Shown here one piece after another: positions 40,780 to 50,166 of a stretch of 64,000 bases of DNA. Under the pieces are notes generated by a model. The model ran no database searches. It was not told where the DNA came from and saw only the letters and a program-made list of their open reading frames with translations. This DNA is from Parasediminibacterium sp046546515 (GTDB taxonomy: Bacteria; Bacteroidota; Bacteroidia; Chitinophagales; Chitinophagaceae). The position numbers and the translations under genes are program-made. The stretch covers positions 1 to 64,000 of the forward strand of contig NZ_JBKHKJ010000021.1 in the NCBI RefSeq assembly GCF_046546515.1, read 5' to 3'. Position 1 is the stretch's first letter; each line of letters starts with the position of its first letter.

Positions 40780-41661
40780 CTAATCAAACAAATCAGAAGA
40801 TAAGTACCTATCTCCCCTGTCGCAGATGATGCACACAATTAGGCCGCTGGTTAATGTTTTGCTTAATTCCACGGCTGCATGAACAGCACCGCCACTGCTC
40901 ATGCCACTAAAAATGCCTTCTTCCTTGGCAAGGCGTTTTGCCATTATGCGGGCGTCTGTTTCGCTTAATTCTATTGTTTGGTCAACCCTTGCCCGGTCGA
41001 ATATTTTGGGCAGGTATGCTTCTGGCCATTTGCGTATGCCGGGTATGCGGGAGCCGTCAGATGGCTGGCAGCCTAATATCTGCACTTCTTCGTTTTGCTC
41101 TTTTAAATAGGCTGAAACCCCCATGATGGTACCTGTAGTACCCATGGAAGAAACAAAATGGGTGATTTTGCCCGCTGTGTCCCTCCATATTTCGGGCCCA
41201 GTTGTCTTGTAGTGCATTGCAGGGTTGTCTGGGTTGGCAAACTGGTTCAGCATTACATAGCCGCCTTGCCCCACTTTTGCATTGGCATAATCTATTGCCC
41301 CTTCCATCGATTGCTCTTTTGGTGTCAATACTACTTTGGCACCAAATGCCTGCATGGTTAGCACACGCTCACGTGTGGCGTCCTCTGGCATTACCAATTC
41401 TATTTCCACGCCAAACAAGCTGGCAATCATGGCTAAAGCAATACCAGTATTGCCGCTAGTGGCTTCAATTAGTTTAATGCCTTTTTTTATCTCGCCACGG
41501 TCTATTGCACCTTTTATCATACCCAATGCGGCACGATCTTTCACGCTGCCGCCGGGGTTATTGCCTTCTAGTTTGGCAAATATTTGCACGTTTTTATTTA
41601 CCGTTACATGCTTTAGTTCTACCATTGGCGTGTTGCCAACCAAGTCTAAAATTCCCGACAT
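40780..41661 (-). CDS. cysM: Cysteine synthase B type PLP enzyme
   Basis: This 293-aa fold-type II PLP enzyme makes cysteine from O-acetylserine. The Schiff-base Lys41 lies in NPGGSVKDRAA, the phosphate-binding loop is ATSGNTGIALAM, and SMGTTGTIMGVSAYL and SSGGAVHAA complete the pattern. The start MSGILDLVGNTPMVELKHV is standard; upstream codons to 41706 were discarded. CysM rather than CysK is favoured by the short length and VKDRAALGMI block. It is a single gene. Confidence 0.92.
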   Translation of the reverse strand: MSGILDLVGNTPMVELKHVTVNKNVQIFAKLEGNNPGGSVKDRAALGMIKGAIDRGEIKKGIKLIEATSGNTGIALAMIASLFGVEIELVMPEDATRERVLTMQAFGAKVVLTPKEQSMEGAIDYANAKVGQGGYVMLNQFANPDNPAMHYKTTGPEIWRDTAGKITHFVSSMGTTGTIMGVSAYLKEQNEEVQILGCQPSDGSRIPGIRKWPEAYLPKIFDRARVDQTIELSETDARIMAKRLAKEEGIFSGMSSGGAVHAAVELSKTLTSGLIVCIICDRGDRYLSSDLFD

Positions 41662-41996
41662 AAAGTAGTTGCTTATCAATTTTATAATAGAACAGCCCAG
41701 TTGCAAAACTGTTTGATATTGCTGTATGAATAAGCGAAGATATTGGTTCGTATTTACTACTATGGTAAAATAGTGGGGTAGCTAAATATACAGTGTATTA
41801 TTTTTAAGTTTTTGGTTATATGTTAAGTAGCTGGATATTTAGTAAAACAAGAAAAATAGCTATTTCCTTATAAACAAACTGCCTATTATCAGCAATACCA
41901 AGATTACCCAAAAAAAAAACATCCATTTAATAAGGTTTTTTTAATTGGGCTATTTCTAGTTCTGTTTTCCAATTAATCCTTAGTATATCAACTCCC
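41662..41996. other. Non-coding gap between cysM and the cyanophycinase-like gene
   Basis: No convincing gene is present. A 20-codon frame on the minus strand (41860-41922) would encode a hydrophobic peptide MFFFWVILVLLIIGSLFIRK, too short to support alone. No repeat family of the window is seen here. Confidence 0.5.
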
Positions 41997-42863
41997 TTAA
42001 ACAGCCGCAAGCACTGTTTGCAAAAACTGCCGCTCCTCTACCAAAAAGCCATTGCCCCTTGTGCAAAAATGTACTTTCAGGTTCTCTAGGCTAATGGGGT
42101 TGCCCTCGGGTATGTCTGCTATATTGGTAAAATTAATATTATGCCCATCTACTATTATCACTAACCCGCTGCCTATGGCTTCCATGCGGTTGCCTTCTGT
42201 TACTATCATGCCCGTATCTTCCCCTAAGCCAATGCCAATACAAGATGGGTTGGCTGCCACTGCTTGGGCCAAGCGTGCAAACCGGCTACGCTTTTCAAAA
42301 TGGCTATCGAAAATAACCGTTTTCATAAAGCTAAGCCCAGTGGTTAGTTTCACTTCACCTTTTAGGTGTGCCCTGCTTGCATCCCCATCATATATCATGG
42401 TGTTGCTCATAGCCATTGCGCCCGCACTAGTGCCAGCAATTACAAAAACTTCGTTTTGATAACGGTTGGAAATGGTTTTTAAAAAAGCTGTGCCGCCAAA
42501 TACAGTAGTCAGGCGGTACTGGTTGCCGCCGCTAAACATCACCCCATCACATGCGGCAATTCTCTGCAGGTAGTCTTCCCTTCCTGCATCTTCCCTGTTC
42601 CGGATGTGCATTAAGCCCACATTGGTACAGCCAATTTTACCAAAAGCATCTAGATAGTTTTCACCCACCTCATACGGGATGGTAGATGCCGTAGTTACAA
42701 TTTCTATGCGTGCATTGATGCCCCCTGTTTCTTCCACAATGCGGCGCAAGATACCTAGCTCTAAAAAGTTGAGGGTATAACGGGCAATTTCACCTTTTTC
42801 CAAATCGGTGCCTTTGTCTTCTGCACCGCCAATAGCTATTAATTTACCTTTAGGTGTACTCAT
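41997..42863 (-). CDS. Cyanophycinase-like S51-family peptidase
   Basis: This 288-aa protein has the cyanophycinase pattern: GKLIAIGGAEDKG at the start, MFSGGNQYRLTTVFGGT, the nucleophile Ser147 in AGTSAGAMAMS, and GIGLGEDTGMIV. Cyanophycinase cleaves the Asp-Arg storage polymer cyanophycin. No cyanophycin synthetase is in this window, so the substrate could be another beta-aspartyl peptide. The start is placed at MSTPKGKL, 30 nt after a perfect -7 box. Confidence 0.92.
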   Translation of the reverse strand: MSTPKGKLIAIGGAEDKGTDLEKGEIARYTLNFLELGILRRIVEETGGINARIEIVTTASTIPYEVGENYLDAFGKIGCTNVGLMHIRNREDAGREDYLQRIAACDGVMFSGGNQYRLTTVFGGTAFLKTISNRYQNEVFVIAGTSAGAMAMSNTMIYDGDASRAHLKGEVKLTTGLSFMKTVIFDSHFEKRSRFARLAQAVAANPSCIGIGLGEDTGMIVTEGNRMEAIGSGLVIIVDGHNINFTNIADIPEGNPISLENLKVHFCTRGNGFLVEERQFLQTVLAAV

Positions 42864-42893
42864 GCCGTGTATTGCTGGTTCATTTAATATGAA

Positions 42894-42901
42894 CAAAAAT
42901 A
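42894..42901 (-). promoter_or_regulatory. -7 box of the cyanophycinase-like gene
   Basis: TATTTTTG on the minus strand fits TAnnTTTG and ends 30 nt before the ATG at 42863. Confidence 0.45.
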
Positions 42902-43221
42902 AGCGAATGGAAGTTATGAATGCGGGAGGCATTGAATATTAGTAAAAACATAAAAAATCGTGGATAATGTGCCATAGGCACGACATACCGCTTCATAATC
43001 CTGTATACTTAGGCCTTGGAGCAATACAAAAATTTCTTTTCTTTCTTTTTTTCTTAGTGCTACTTAGAGCCTTCGTGTCTTTGTGGCAATATAAGTGCGA
43101 GTAGTGACAGCCTTGCCTATCAAAAAGCAATACCGCCTTTAACATATTATTTGCAGTGGCTTTTTAAGACTATTGTAACATTTGTATCTTTCACCCGTAC
43201 TAATGACATTAAAACAATTAC
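42902..43221. other. Non-coding gap with repeats before the second receptor
   Basis: It holds a small hairpin GTGCCATAGGCAC (42969-42981), the right half of the GCCAC family (43030-43090) with its outer end GAGTAGTGACAG (43099-43110), and a possible weak promoter (TTTG at 43150, TAACATTTG at 43176) for the downstream receptor gene. Confidence 0.55.
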
Positions 43222-45675
43222 ATGAAGAAACAATTTTACTTATTTACCCTATTATTTTCCCTATTTGCATTTAAAAGTTTTTCCCAAAACAAAAATAGCA
43301 TCACTGGTTTTGTTCAAGACAATGGCGGCAAGCCGTTGGCGGCTGTAACTATTTCTTTATTAAAAGCAAAAGATAGCAGCCTTATAAAAGCAGGCATTTC
43401 TGATAAAGACGGCAGTTTTGAACTATCCACCAACAGGGAAGGCAGTTTTTTGCTAAGTTATACCATAGTTGGTTTTGAAAAGAAGTTTTCGCCTGTTTTT
43501 GAACTTGGCAACGGTAAAACAACCTATGCCGCCCCAAAAATTTCATTGGCAATAGCACAAGGCAAATTGCAAGAAGTAACCGTAAGTGCCGCTCGCAAGC
43601 CTTTGATAGAAGTTAAAGCCGACAAGATGGTGTTTAATGTAGAAAACAGCATCAACGCTACTGGCAGCGATGCAATGGAGTTGCTGCAAAAAAGCCCCGG
43701 CGTGCAGGTAGATAATAACGACAACATAAGCATGAAAGGCAAAACAGGCGTTAGAGTTTATGTAGATGGAAAAATGCTGCAATTAGATTCTAAAGACCTT
43801 GCCGCCTACCTCAAAAGCATTAACAGCAACGATATAGAAGCCATAGAAATGATTAGCAACCCAAGTGCCAAGTACGATGCAAGTGGCAACGCGGGCATTA
43901 TCAATATCCGCCTGAAAAAGAATAAAAAATATGGCACGAATGGCACTGCCACCCTTGGCTTTGTACAGGGCGTAACACCTAAAGGCAATGGATCGCTAAA
44001 CCTAAACTACCGCGACAAAAAAATAAACCTGTTTAGCAATGTAAGCGGCAACATAGGGGACCACCAAAACACTATGAACCTGTATAGAACGCAAAAAGAC
44101 AGCATATACGACCAGCACAGCACCAACGTGAATGATGGCAAAAGCATTAATGCCAAAGCTGGGGCAGATTTTTTCATCAACAGCAAAAACACTTTTGGGG
44201 TAATGGCACGCATTGGGTATGACGATAATGTGTGGACTAGCAACAGCCATACTGATATATGTACACATGTAAACAGTCCAGACAGTTTTGTAAAAACATT
44301 AGCGGCAACAAACCGGCTACCCAGCAAACGGACGAATGTAAACACAAACATCAACTACCGCTTTGCCGACACAAGCGGCACAGAGGTAAATGCCGATGCA
44401 GACTATGGCTTTTTTAGCGGCAGGGGCAATAGCTACCAGCCCAATACTTATATAGACAGGAAAAACATATTCACCAGATATATTTATGCAAACAACACGC
44501 CTACAGACATTGACATATACACGGCTAAAGTAGATGTGGAAATGAATAGGTGGAAAGGCAAGCTGGGCTTTGGTGCTAAGTTTTCTTATGTGAAAACAAA
44601 AAATACTTTTGATTTTTTTAATGTCGATCCCCTGACAAATGCCCAATCAAAAGCGTTGGACCGTAGCAATAATTTTACGTATAAAGAGAATGTAAACGCA
44701 GGCTATATAAACTATCAACGCCAGATAAATGCAAAATTCAGCATACAAACTGGCTTAAGGATAGAAAATACCAACAGTGTAGGAGATTTAACAAGGGCTG
44801 ATGGTACAGTACAAACTGATGGATATGTGCCTCGTAATTATACGAACCTTTTTCCAAGCGCCGCTATTACATGGAATGTAAACAAGAAAAATACCCTGAA
44901 TCTAACGTATAGTAGAAGGATAGATAGGCCTACCTATCAGGATTTGAACCCTTTCGAAAATAAGCTGGACGAATTAACGTACGAAAAAGGCAATGCTAAA
45001 CTAAAGCCTCAGTACACTGATAATATTGAGCTTACGCATACGTTTATGGGTTTCCTAAACACAACGACAGGATATAGCCACGTAAGTGATTATGCCACAC
45101 AAATAACTGACACTGTTGGCAACGCTACCTATGTAGAGCAACAAAACCTTGCCACCCAGCAAATAATCAGCTTTAGCATAGGTAGCCCATTGCCCATAAA
45201 AAAATGGTGGAATGGCTATGTAAACTTTTGGTACAACTACCAGATTTTTGATGGGCATATAAACGACAAGCCTGTACACCAAGAAATACCGATGTACGGT
45301 GCTTACTTGCAAAACACGTTTAAGCTAGGGCATGATTACACCGCTGAGATGAGCGGATGGTTTAATGGGCCTAGCATTTGGGGGGCAACATGGAGAACGA
45401 AACCACAAGGGGGCATTGATGTAGGGATACAGAAACAATTGCTTGATAAAAAAGCCTCTATTAAGCTAAGTGCCACAGACATACTGCACACGGCACCGTG
45501 GAAAGCGAACAGCAACTTTGGTGGCATGGTAATAAACGGCGGCGGCGCATGGGAAAGCACCACGGTACGCCTAAACTTTACCTACCGCTTTGGCAGCAAC
45601 CAAATAAAAGCATCAAGGGAGCGGAAAACTGGCTTGGAAAGCGAGAGCCAACGCATAAAAGGAGGGGGCAACTAG
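43222..45675 (+). CDS. TonB-receptor-like outer-membrane beta-barrel protein
   Basis: This 817-aa protein has a signal peptide (MKKQFYLFTLLFSLFAFKSF) and a carboxypeptidase-like domain (GFVQDNGGKPLAAVTISLLK, about residues 25-115). A plug follows (SDAMELLQKSPGVQVDNNDN, VRVYVDGKMLQLDSKDLAAY, IEMISNPSAKYDASGNAGII), then a barrel ending with VRLNFTYRFGSNQIK. This is the outer-membrane beta-barrel family 3 pattern. It has no SusD partner. It resembles the 929-aa protein but is not a recent duplicate. Confidence 0.93.
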   Translation: MKKQFYLFTLLFSLFAFKSFSQNKNSITGFVQDNGGKPLAAVTISLLKAKDSSLIKAGISDKDGSFELSTNREGSFLLSYTIVGFEKKFSPVFELGNGKTTYAAPKISLAIAQGKLQEVTVSAARKPLIEVKADKMVFNVENSINATGSDAMELLQKSPGVQVDNNDNISMKGKTGVRVYVDGKMLQLDSKDLAAYLKSINSNDIEAIEMISNPSAKYDASGNAGIINIRLKKNKKYGTNGTATLGFVQGVTPKGNGSLNLNYRDKKINLFSNVSGNIGDHQNTMNLYRTQKDSIYDQHSTNVNDGKSINAKAGADFFINSKNTFGVMARIGYDDNVWTSNSHTDICTHVNSPDSFVKTLAATNRLPSKRTNVNTNINYRFADTSGTEVNADADYGFFSGRGNSYQPNTYIDRKNIFTRYIYANNTPTDIDIYTAKVDVEMNRWKGKLGFGAKFSYVKTKNTFDFFNVDPLTNAQSKALDRSNNFTYKENVNAGYINYQRQINAKFSIQTGLRIENTNSVGDLTRADGTVQTDGYVPRNYTNLFPSAAITWNVNKKNTLNLTYSRRIDRPTYQDLNPFENKLDELTYEKGNAKLKPQYTDNIELTHTFMGFLNTTTGYSHVSDYATQITDTVGNATYVEQQNLATQQIISFSIGSPLPIKKWWNGYVNFWYNYQIFDGHINDKPVHQEIPMYGAYLQNTFKLGHDYTAEMSGWFNGPSIWGATWRTKPQGGIDVGIQKQLLDKKASIKLSATDILHTAPWKANSNFGGMVINGGGAWESTTVRLNFTYRFGSNQIKASRERKTGLESESQRIKGGGN

Positions 45676-45854
45676 CCATAAAGAGCATTTCCTGAAAAGC
45701 CTGATATATGTTTAACCCCTGTGCCATTATTGGTTACGGGGGTATTTTTTTTGTTATATAGATGCCTTAACAGGATTGCATTCTTTTTTCAGAAGGATAA
45801 CTAATAATGGAAAAAACAGCCACTAGATTGCTATCAATTTGACAGAAAAACAAG

Positions 45855-45862
45855 TAACTTTG
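45855..45862 (+). promoter_or_regulatory. -7 box of the DUF433 gene
   Basis: TAACTTTG fits TAnnTTTG and lies 26 nt before the ATG. TTG at 45828 is a possible -33 element with slightly long spacing. Confidence 0.45.
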
Positions 45863-45888
45863 AATACTACAATAAAGACAATACAAAC

Positions 45889-46110
45889 ATGGAAATGCAA
45901 GTGATAAATATTGATTTAGAAATATTAGGCGGAACACCCGTTTTTTTAGGTACAAGAGTTCCAATAAAAAATTGGTTTGATTATTTGGAGACTTGGGACT
46001 CTTTTGAAACTTTTCTTGAAGATTTTGAGGGTGTTAGCAAAAGCCAAGTGATTAGTATTCTTGAAATGTCGCAGCAATTAATATCAACTTCAACCATAAC
46101 AAGCAACTAA
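45889..46110 (+). CDS. DUF433 antitoxin-like protein
   Basis: This 73-aa protein carries the full DUF433 pattern: IDLEILGGTPVFLGTRVPIK, then WDSFETFLEDFEGVSKSQVI. DUF433 proteins have a winged-helix-like DNA-binding fold and usually precede a DUF5615 PIN-like toxin as its antitoxin. Here no DUF5615 gene follows; a retropepsin-like gene starts 11 bp downstream. The protein may be an orphan antitoxin or part of a different pair. Confidence 0.9.
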   Translation: MEMQVINIDLEILGGTPVFLGTRVPIKNWFDYLETWDSFETFLEDFEGVSKSQVISILEMSQQLISTSTITSN

Positions 46111-46121
46111 AAATATATTTT

Positions 46122-46541
46122 ATGGGATTAGTTTATGCAGATATAACCCTAATTAATGGCGAAGATAAAATATTAGCTAAACGGCATATTATTGGGGAAG
46201 AAGAAGTAAAACAAATGACCGTGAATATGCTTGCAGATTCTGGGGCATACATGATGGCTATTAATGAAAATATACAAGAGCAGTTGCAGCTTCCTGTAAT
46301 AGAAAAACGGAAAGCCCAAATGGCAAATGGAAGTATAGAGGAGTATGACTTAGTTGGGCCTATTGAAGTGAGGTTTAAAAACAGGCGTTGTGTGGTTGAT
46401 GCTATGGTTTTGCCTGGCGACAATGAGCCTTTGCTAGGTGCGATACCGATGGAAGACATGGATATATTAATCCATCCTTTGCGGCAGGAATTAATCGTAA
46501 ACCCAGAACACCCATATTTTGCCCAAATGAAAATGAAATAA
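46122..46541 (+). CDS. Clan AA retropepsin-like aspartic protease
   Basis: This 139-aa single-domain protein has the active-site motif LADSGAYMMAI (Asp39 in DSGA, where retropepsins have DTG/DSG) and the later hydrophobic-hydrophobic-Gly block PLLGAIPMEDMDILI. One domain means it must dimerise, as viral retropepsins do. No transmembrane segment or signal peptide is seen. It follows the DUF433 gene by 11 bp and is likely co-transcribed. The substrate is unknown. Confidence 0.88.
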   Translation: MGLVYADITLINGEDKILAKRHIIGEEEVKQMTVNMLADSGAYMMAINENIQEQLQLPVIEKRKAQMANGSIEEYDLVGPIEVRFKNRRCVVDAMVLPGDNEPLLGAIPMEDMDILIHPLRQELIVNPEHPYFAQMKMK

Positions 46542-46568
46542 TTTCAAAAACATACTTATTTCTTTAAA

Positions 46569-46604
46569 ACCAAAGGCTGCAACTCTAAAAGAGCAGCCTT
46601 TGGT
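46569..46604. terminator. Terminator between the protease gene and dnaJ
   Basis: ACCAAAGGCTGC (46569-46580) pairs perfectly with GCAGCCTTTGGT (46593-46604). It serves the convergent genes on both sides; on the minus strand it is followed by TTTT after dnaJ. Confidence 0.75.
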
Positions 46605-46623
46605 GTGCTAAAAAATATGTAAA

Positions 46624-47769
46624 TTAATTAAACGCTTCTTTTACCCGTTCAAAAAAGCTTTTGTTGTTTTTGTCGGGCCGTGGTTTAAAATTATTGCTTT
46701 TGCTTAGTTTTTCCAACAGGCTTTTTTCCTCGCTGTTCAGGTCTTGTGGCGTCCACACGTTAACATATACCAATTGGTCGCCCCTTGAATAGCCTTGCAC
46801 CTCTGGGAAGCCTTTTCCTTTCAGGCGGAATATTTTGCCGCTTTGCGTGCCTGCTGGTATTTTTATTTTCGCCCTGCCGTCAATAGTTGGTACTTCTATA
46901 TTGGTACCAAAAGCTGCATCCGGGAAAGATATATACAAATCGTAGGCTATGTTCAGCCCATCCCTGTGCAATTCTGCATGTTGTTCTTCCTCTATTTGTA
47001 TAATCAAGTCGCCATTTGCCCCCCCCCTTTCACCTGCATTGCCCTTGCCGCTCATGCTTAGCTGCATACCTTCCTGCACACCCGCAGGTATGTCTATGCT
47101 GATGGTTTCTTCGCCATATACCCTTCCTTCGCCCCTGCAAGCCCCACATTTTGCAGTTATGGTTTGCCCTTCTCCATTACAGGTAGGGCATGCTGTTACT
47201 GTTTGCATTTGGCCTAGAAAAGTGTTGCTTACCCTTGTTACCTGACCGCTACCGTGGCATGTATGGCAGGTTTGCACGCTATTTTTATCTTTGGCCCCAC
47301 TGCCGCTACAAGTAGTGCATACAACATTTTTTTTAACTTTTACGTTCTTGCTTACCCCATTAGCTATCTCCTCGAAAGTGAGTTTCATTTTTATACGGAG
47401 GTTGCTACCACGCTGGCCTCTAGGCCTGCCGCCACCGCCCCTGCTTCTGCCGCCACCACCAAAAATACTATCTCCAAAAATATCTCCAAACTGGCTGAAA
47501 ATATCATCCATATTGGTAGCACCACGGCCGCCTCCACCCATTCCTGGGCCAAAAGCTTGATGGCCAAAACGATCGTACTTTGCTTTTTTATCTGCATCGC
47601 TTAATACCTCGTATGCTTCTGCGGCTTCTTTAAATTTATCTTCTGCCGCTTTGTCGCCGGGGTTCCTGTCTGGGTGGAACTGCATGGCTACTTTGCGGTA
47701 GGCTTTCTTTATCTCGTCTGCCGATGCGCTTTTCGATACGCCTAATATTTCGTAATAATCTCTTTTCAT
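46624..47769 (-). CDS. dnaJ: Molecular chaperone DnaJ
   Basis: DnaJ (Hsp40) delivers clients to DnaK and stimulates its ATPase. The 381-aa protein is full length: J domain with HPD at residues 32-34, a Gly-rich linker (GMGGGGRGATNMDDIFSQFG), four CxxCxGxG zinc motifs (CTTCSGSG, CHTCHGSG, CPTCNGEG, CGACRGEG), then the client-binding domains. The segment after the zinc domain contains a G9 homopolymer (47029-47037). grpE lies 290 bp upstream on the same strand; dnaK is not in the window. Confidence 0.97.
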   Translation of the reverse strand: MKRDYYEILGVSKSASADEIKKAYRKVAMQFHPDRNPGDKAAEDKFKEAAEAYEVLSDADKKAKYDRFGHQAFGPGMGGGGRGATNMDDIFSQFGDIFGDSIFGGGGRSRGGGGRPRGQRGSNLRIKMKLTFEEIANGVSKNVKVKKNVVCTTCSGSGAKDKNSVQTCHTCHGSGQVTRVSNTFLGQMQTVTACPTCNGEGQTITAKCGACRGEGRVYGEETISIDIPAGVQEGMQLSMSGKGNAGERGGANGDLIIQIEEEQHAELHRDGLNIAYDLYISFPDAAFGTNIEVPTIDGRAKIKIPAGTQSGKIFRLKGKGFPEVQGYSRGDQLVYVNVWTPQDLNSEEKSLLEKLSKSNNFKPRPDKNNKSFFERVKEAFN

Positions 47770-48059
47770 AATGCCTAAAAGCCTTTATGGCCACAGGTAT
47801 TTTAATTTTAAAAAATCATCGGCTATACAATAGCGATGGATGTTGTTGTTTTTTGCCACAAAGACACGAAAGCACAAAGCTGCACAAAGAAAAAAAGTGA
47901 GCTAATTGCAACAAAAGACTAATGTTTAAAAAAAACTTTATAAAGAACTTATATTCCAAAAAACAGGTGGCGAAACCATTTTAATTAAAGCTTTTCTTAT
48001 TAAAGGCTTTAAACTTTGATTCATGCCAATCATTTAATTATCGTTTTAAACCTAGCCAC
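47770..48059. other. Gap between grpE and dnaJ
   Basis: Positions 47852-47905 hold a left half of the GCCAC family (TTTGCCACAAAGACACGAAA followed by GCACAAAG). No gene is seen. Confidence 0.5.
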
Positions 48060-48623
48060 TCATTTACCTACCACCACTTTTGCAAAACGTACAATCTTAT
48101 CGTTCAGGTAGTAGCCTTTCATTACCTCGTCTAATACCTTGCCTTGCATGGCTTGGGTAGGTGCTGGTATTTCAGTAATGGCTTCGTGCTTTTCCACATC
48201 AAAATCGGTATTGATGCTTTCCATTGCTTTTACGCCCTTGGCTTGCAAGGTGCTGCGTATTTTATTGAACACCAATTGGATGCCTTCCTTCTGCAAGGCA
48301 ATGTCTGTGCTTGTGGCCAATTGCTTTTCAGCGCGGTCGCAATCGTCCAATACATCAAGCAGGCTTACTACTATATCTTTTCCTGCTGTCTGCATCAACT
48401 CTAAACGTTCTTTAGCAGTCCTCCTGCGGAAGTTGTCAAATTCTGCCATTAAACGCAGGTATTTATCTTTTTGCTCTGTTAGTTCGGCTTGCGCTTTTTC
48501 TAATTCGCTGTCTTGAGCCAAAGAGTCGTTTAAATTTGTGGAATTGGCTGCACTTTCGTCAGCATTACTATCCATGCTTATGTCAATAATGTCGTTTTGC
48601 TCCAATATTTCTTTTTCTTGCAT
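48060..48623 (-). CDS. grpE: Nucleotide exchange factor GrpE
   Basis: GrpE releases ADP from DnaK. This 187-aa protein has an acidic N-terminus, a long coiled coil (QAELTEQKDKYLRLMAEFDN), the FRRRTAKERLELMQTAGKDI block and a C-terminal beta domain ending VLDEVMKGYYLNDKIVRFAK, the GrpE signature. Gene order with dnaJ downstream is common in Bacteroidota heat-shock loci. No CIRCE-type operator was seen upstream. Confidence 0.96.
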   Translation of the reverse strand: MQEKEILEQNDIIDISMDSNADESAANSTNLNDSLAQDSELEKAQAELTEQKDKYLRLMAEFDNFRRRTAKERLELMQTAGKDIVVSLLDVLDDCDRAEKQLATSTDIALQKEGIQLVFNKIRSTLQAKGVKAMESINTDFDVEKHEAITEIPAPTQAMQGKVLDEVMKGYYLNDKIVRFAKVVVGK

Positions 48624-48771
48624 AATTTTTTCGCTTGTTCGTATGAAACTGCAATTTTTCTGCCAATACTAAAAATGAGAAATTTTGGCAGTTCCATCAT
48701 AATATCTTAGCTAAATAATGGTTTCAAAATAACGTTCCCCAAAATAATTAATACCTTTTTCATGGCTAAAG
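48624..48771. other. Non-coding DNA upstream of grpE
   Basis: AT-rich, with no gene and no recognised operator. A TTTTAGTATTGGCAG stretch on the minus strand is only a weak promoter candidate. Confidence 0.4.
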
Positions 48772-49022
48772 CCTGATAGATAGGGTGTTCAGAATAGGGA
48801 ATAGGCCTTAGTAAAGTTTTAAGCGAAGATTTAACCACAAAGCGCACAAAGTTTTTCGCAAAGAAACACAAAGAATTTTAGCTTTTAGGTAAAACGTTTC
48901 ACTTTAAGGGCACAAATAACGGTGCAGTTTGACTACTAACTATTAAATTTACCCATGCGTAAGTAGCTGCAAACTTTACTAAAATACCCCCTTATTTCTG
49001 AACAGCCTACCTGATAGATACA
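48772..49022. mobile_element. TTCAGAATAGG-ended element, copy B
   Basis: The left end CTGATAGATAGGGTGTTCAG and AATAG is the inverse of the right end TTATTTCTGAACAGCCTACC and TGATAGATA. The interior differs from copy A and includes a GCCAC-like fragment (ACCACAAAGCGCACAAAG). No coding capacity is seen. Confidence 0.6.
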
Positions 49023-49120
49023 CACTTGTGTCCCCAGCCCATGCCTTACAACTTACTACTTATGACTTTTTGTAGTAGCTTTACCGCTATCTTTTTTTGA
49101 TTCATAAAATCAATATTGCT

Positions 49121-50077
49121 ATGAGTTTTTTTGGGAAATTGTTTGGTAAAAAAGAAAAAGAAACGCTTGACGAAGGACTCAATAAAACCAAGGAAGGTTT
49201 TATGGCCAAGATAACCAAGGCAATTGCTGGCAAAAGCACTGTGGACGAAGATGTTTTGGACAACCTAGAGGAGGCATTGGTAAGTGCCGACGTGGGCATA
49301 GAAACCACCATAGAAATCATTAAACGCATAGAAGAAAGGGTACAGCAGGATAAATACCTAGGAACATCGGAGCTAAACAGCATATTACAGCAAGAAATAG
49401 AAGCTGTGCTTGTAGATGCAAGCGATAGTTGTTACAAAAACTTTGAAATACCAGCAGACACAAAGCCTTATGTAATTTTGGTAGTAGGCGTAAATGGCGT
49501 AGGCAAAACCACCACCATTGGCAAATTAGCCCACAATTATAAAAAAGCTGGCTACAATGTATTGCTGGGTGCAGCGGATACTTTCAGGGCAGCAGCAGTG
49601 GATCAGCTTACAATATGGAGCGAGCGGGTGGGCGTACCTATTGTAAAAAAACCGATGGGCAGCGACCCGAGTGCTGTTGCCTTCGATACCATGCAAACCG
49701 CCGTTGCCAAAGGCAGCGACGTGGTGATAATAGACACCGCAGGTCGCCTGCACAACAAAGCCCACCTAATGGATGAGCTATCTAAAATAAAAAGAGTGAT
49801 TAAAAAAGTAATACCCAATGCACCGCACGAGGTAATGCTGGTTTTAGATGGCTCCACAGGGCAAAATGCGTTGGAACAAGCAAAACAATTTACGGCTACT
49901 ACAGATGTTAACAGCCTCACCATTACCAAACTAGACGGAACAGCAAAAGGCGGCGTAGTACTAGCAATAGCCCATCAATTTAAAATACCCGTGAAATTTA
50001 TTGGCGTAGGAGAAAAAATAGACGACCTGATTGTTTTTGACAAGCACGAGTTTGTAGATAGTTTGTTTAAGATTTAA
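49121..50077 (+). CDS. ftsY: Signal recognition particle receptor FtsY
   Basis: FtsY is the membrane receptor GTPase for the SRP during co-translational insertion. The start MSFFGKLFGKKEKETLDEGL gives 318 aa with a short basic amphipathic N-terminus instead of the long acidic A domain of E. coli. The N domain is followed by the G domain with GVNGVGKTTTIGKLAHNYKK, ADTFRAAAVDQL, IDTAGRLHNK and TKLDGTAKGG. It is a single gene. Confidence 0.97.
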   Translation: MSFFGKLFGKKEKETLDEGLNKTKEGFMAKITKAIAGKSTVDEDVLDNLEEALVSADVGIETTIEIIKRIEERVQQDKYLGTSELNSILQQEIEAVLVDASDSCYKNFEIPADTKPYVILVVGVNGVGKTTTIGKLAHNYKKAGYNVLLGAADTFRAAAVDQLTIWSERVGVPIVKKPMGSDPSAVAFDTMQTAVAKGSDVVIIDTAGRLHNKAHLMDELSKIKRVIKKVIPNAPHEVMLVLDGSTGQNALEQAKQFTATTDVNSLTITKLDGTAKGGVVLAIAHQFKIPVKFIGVGEKIDDLIVFDKHEFVDSLFKI

Positions 50078-50166
50078 GTCGTAAATCATAAGTGGTAAGT
50101 CATAAGTCATTAATCATCAATACCTCTTTCAAATTTACACACACTTACTTACGACTTATTACTTAC
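50076..50166. repeat. Word repeats (AAGTCGTAAATCATAAG type)
   Basis: AAGTCGTAAATCATAAGTGG words after ftsY are mirrored by CTTACTTACGACTTATTACT. They fill the gap between two convergent genes and probably form a hairpin. Confidence 0.55.

Noticed and set aside
41860..41922. 20-residue hydrophobic peptide gene
   Set aside because: Too short, poly-A driven (FFF), with no promoter or ribosome site; mentioned only as part of the gap.
40780..45675. SusC/SusD polysaccharide utilisation locus
   Set aside because: The two TonB-type barrels lack SusD partners and glycosidase genes, so a utilisation locus is not supported.
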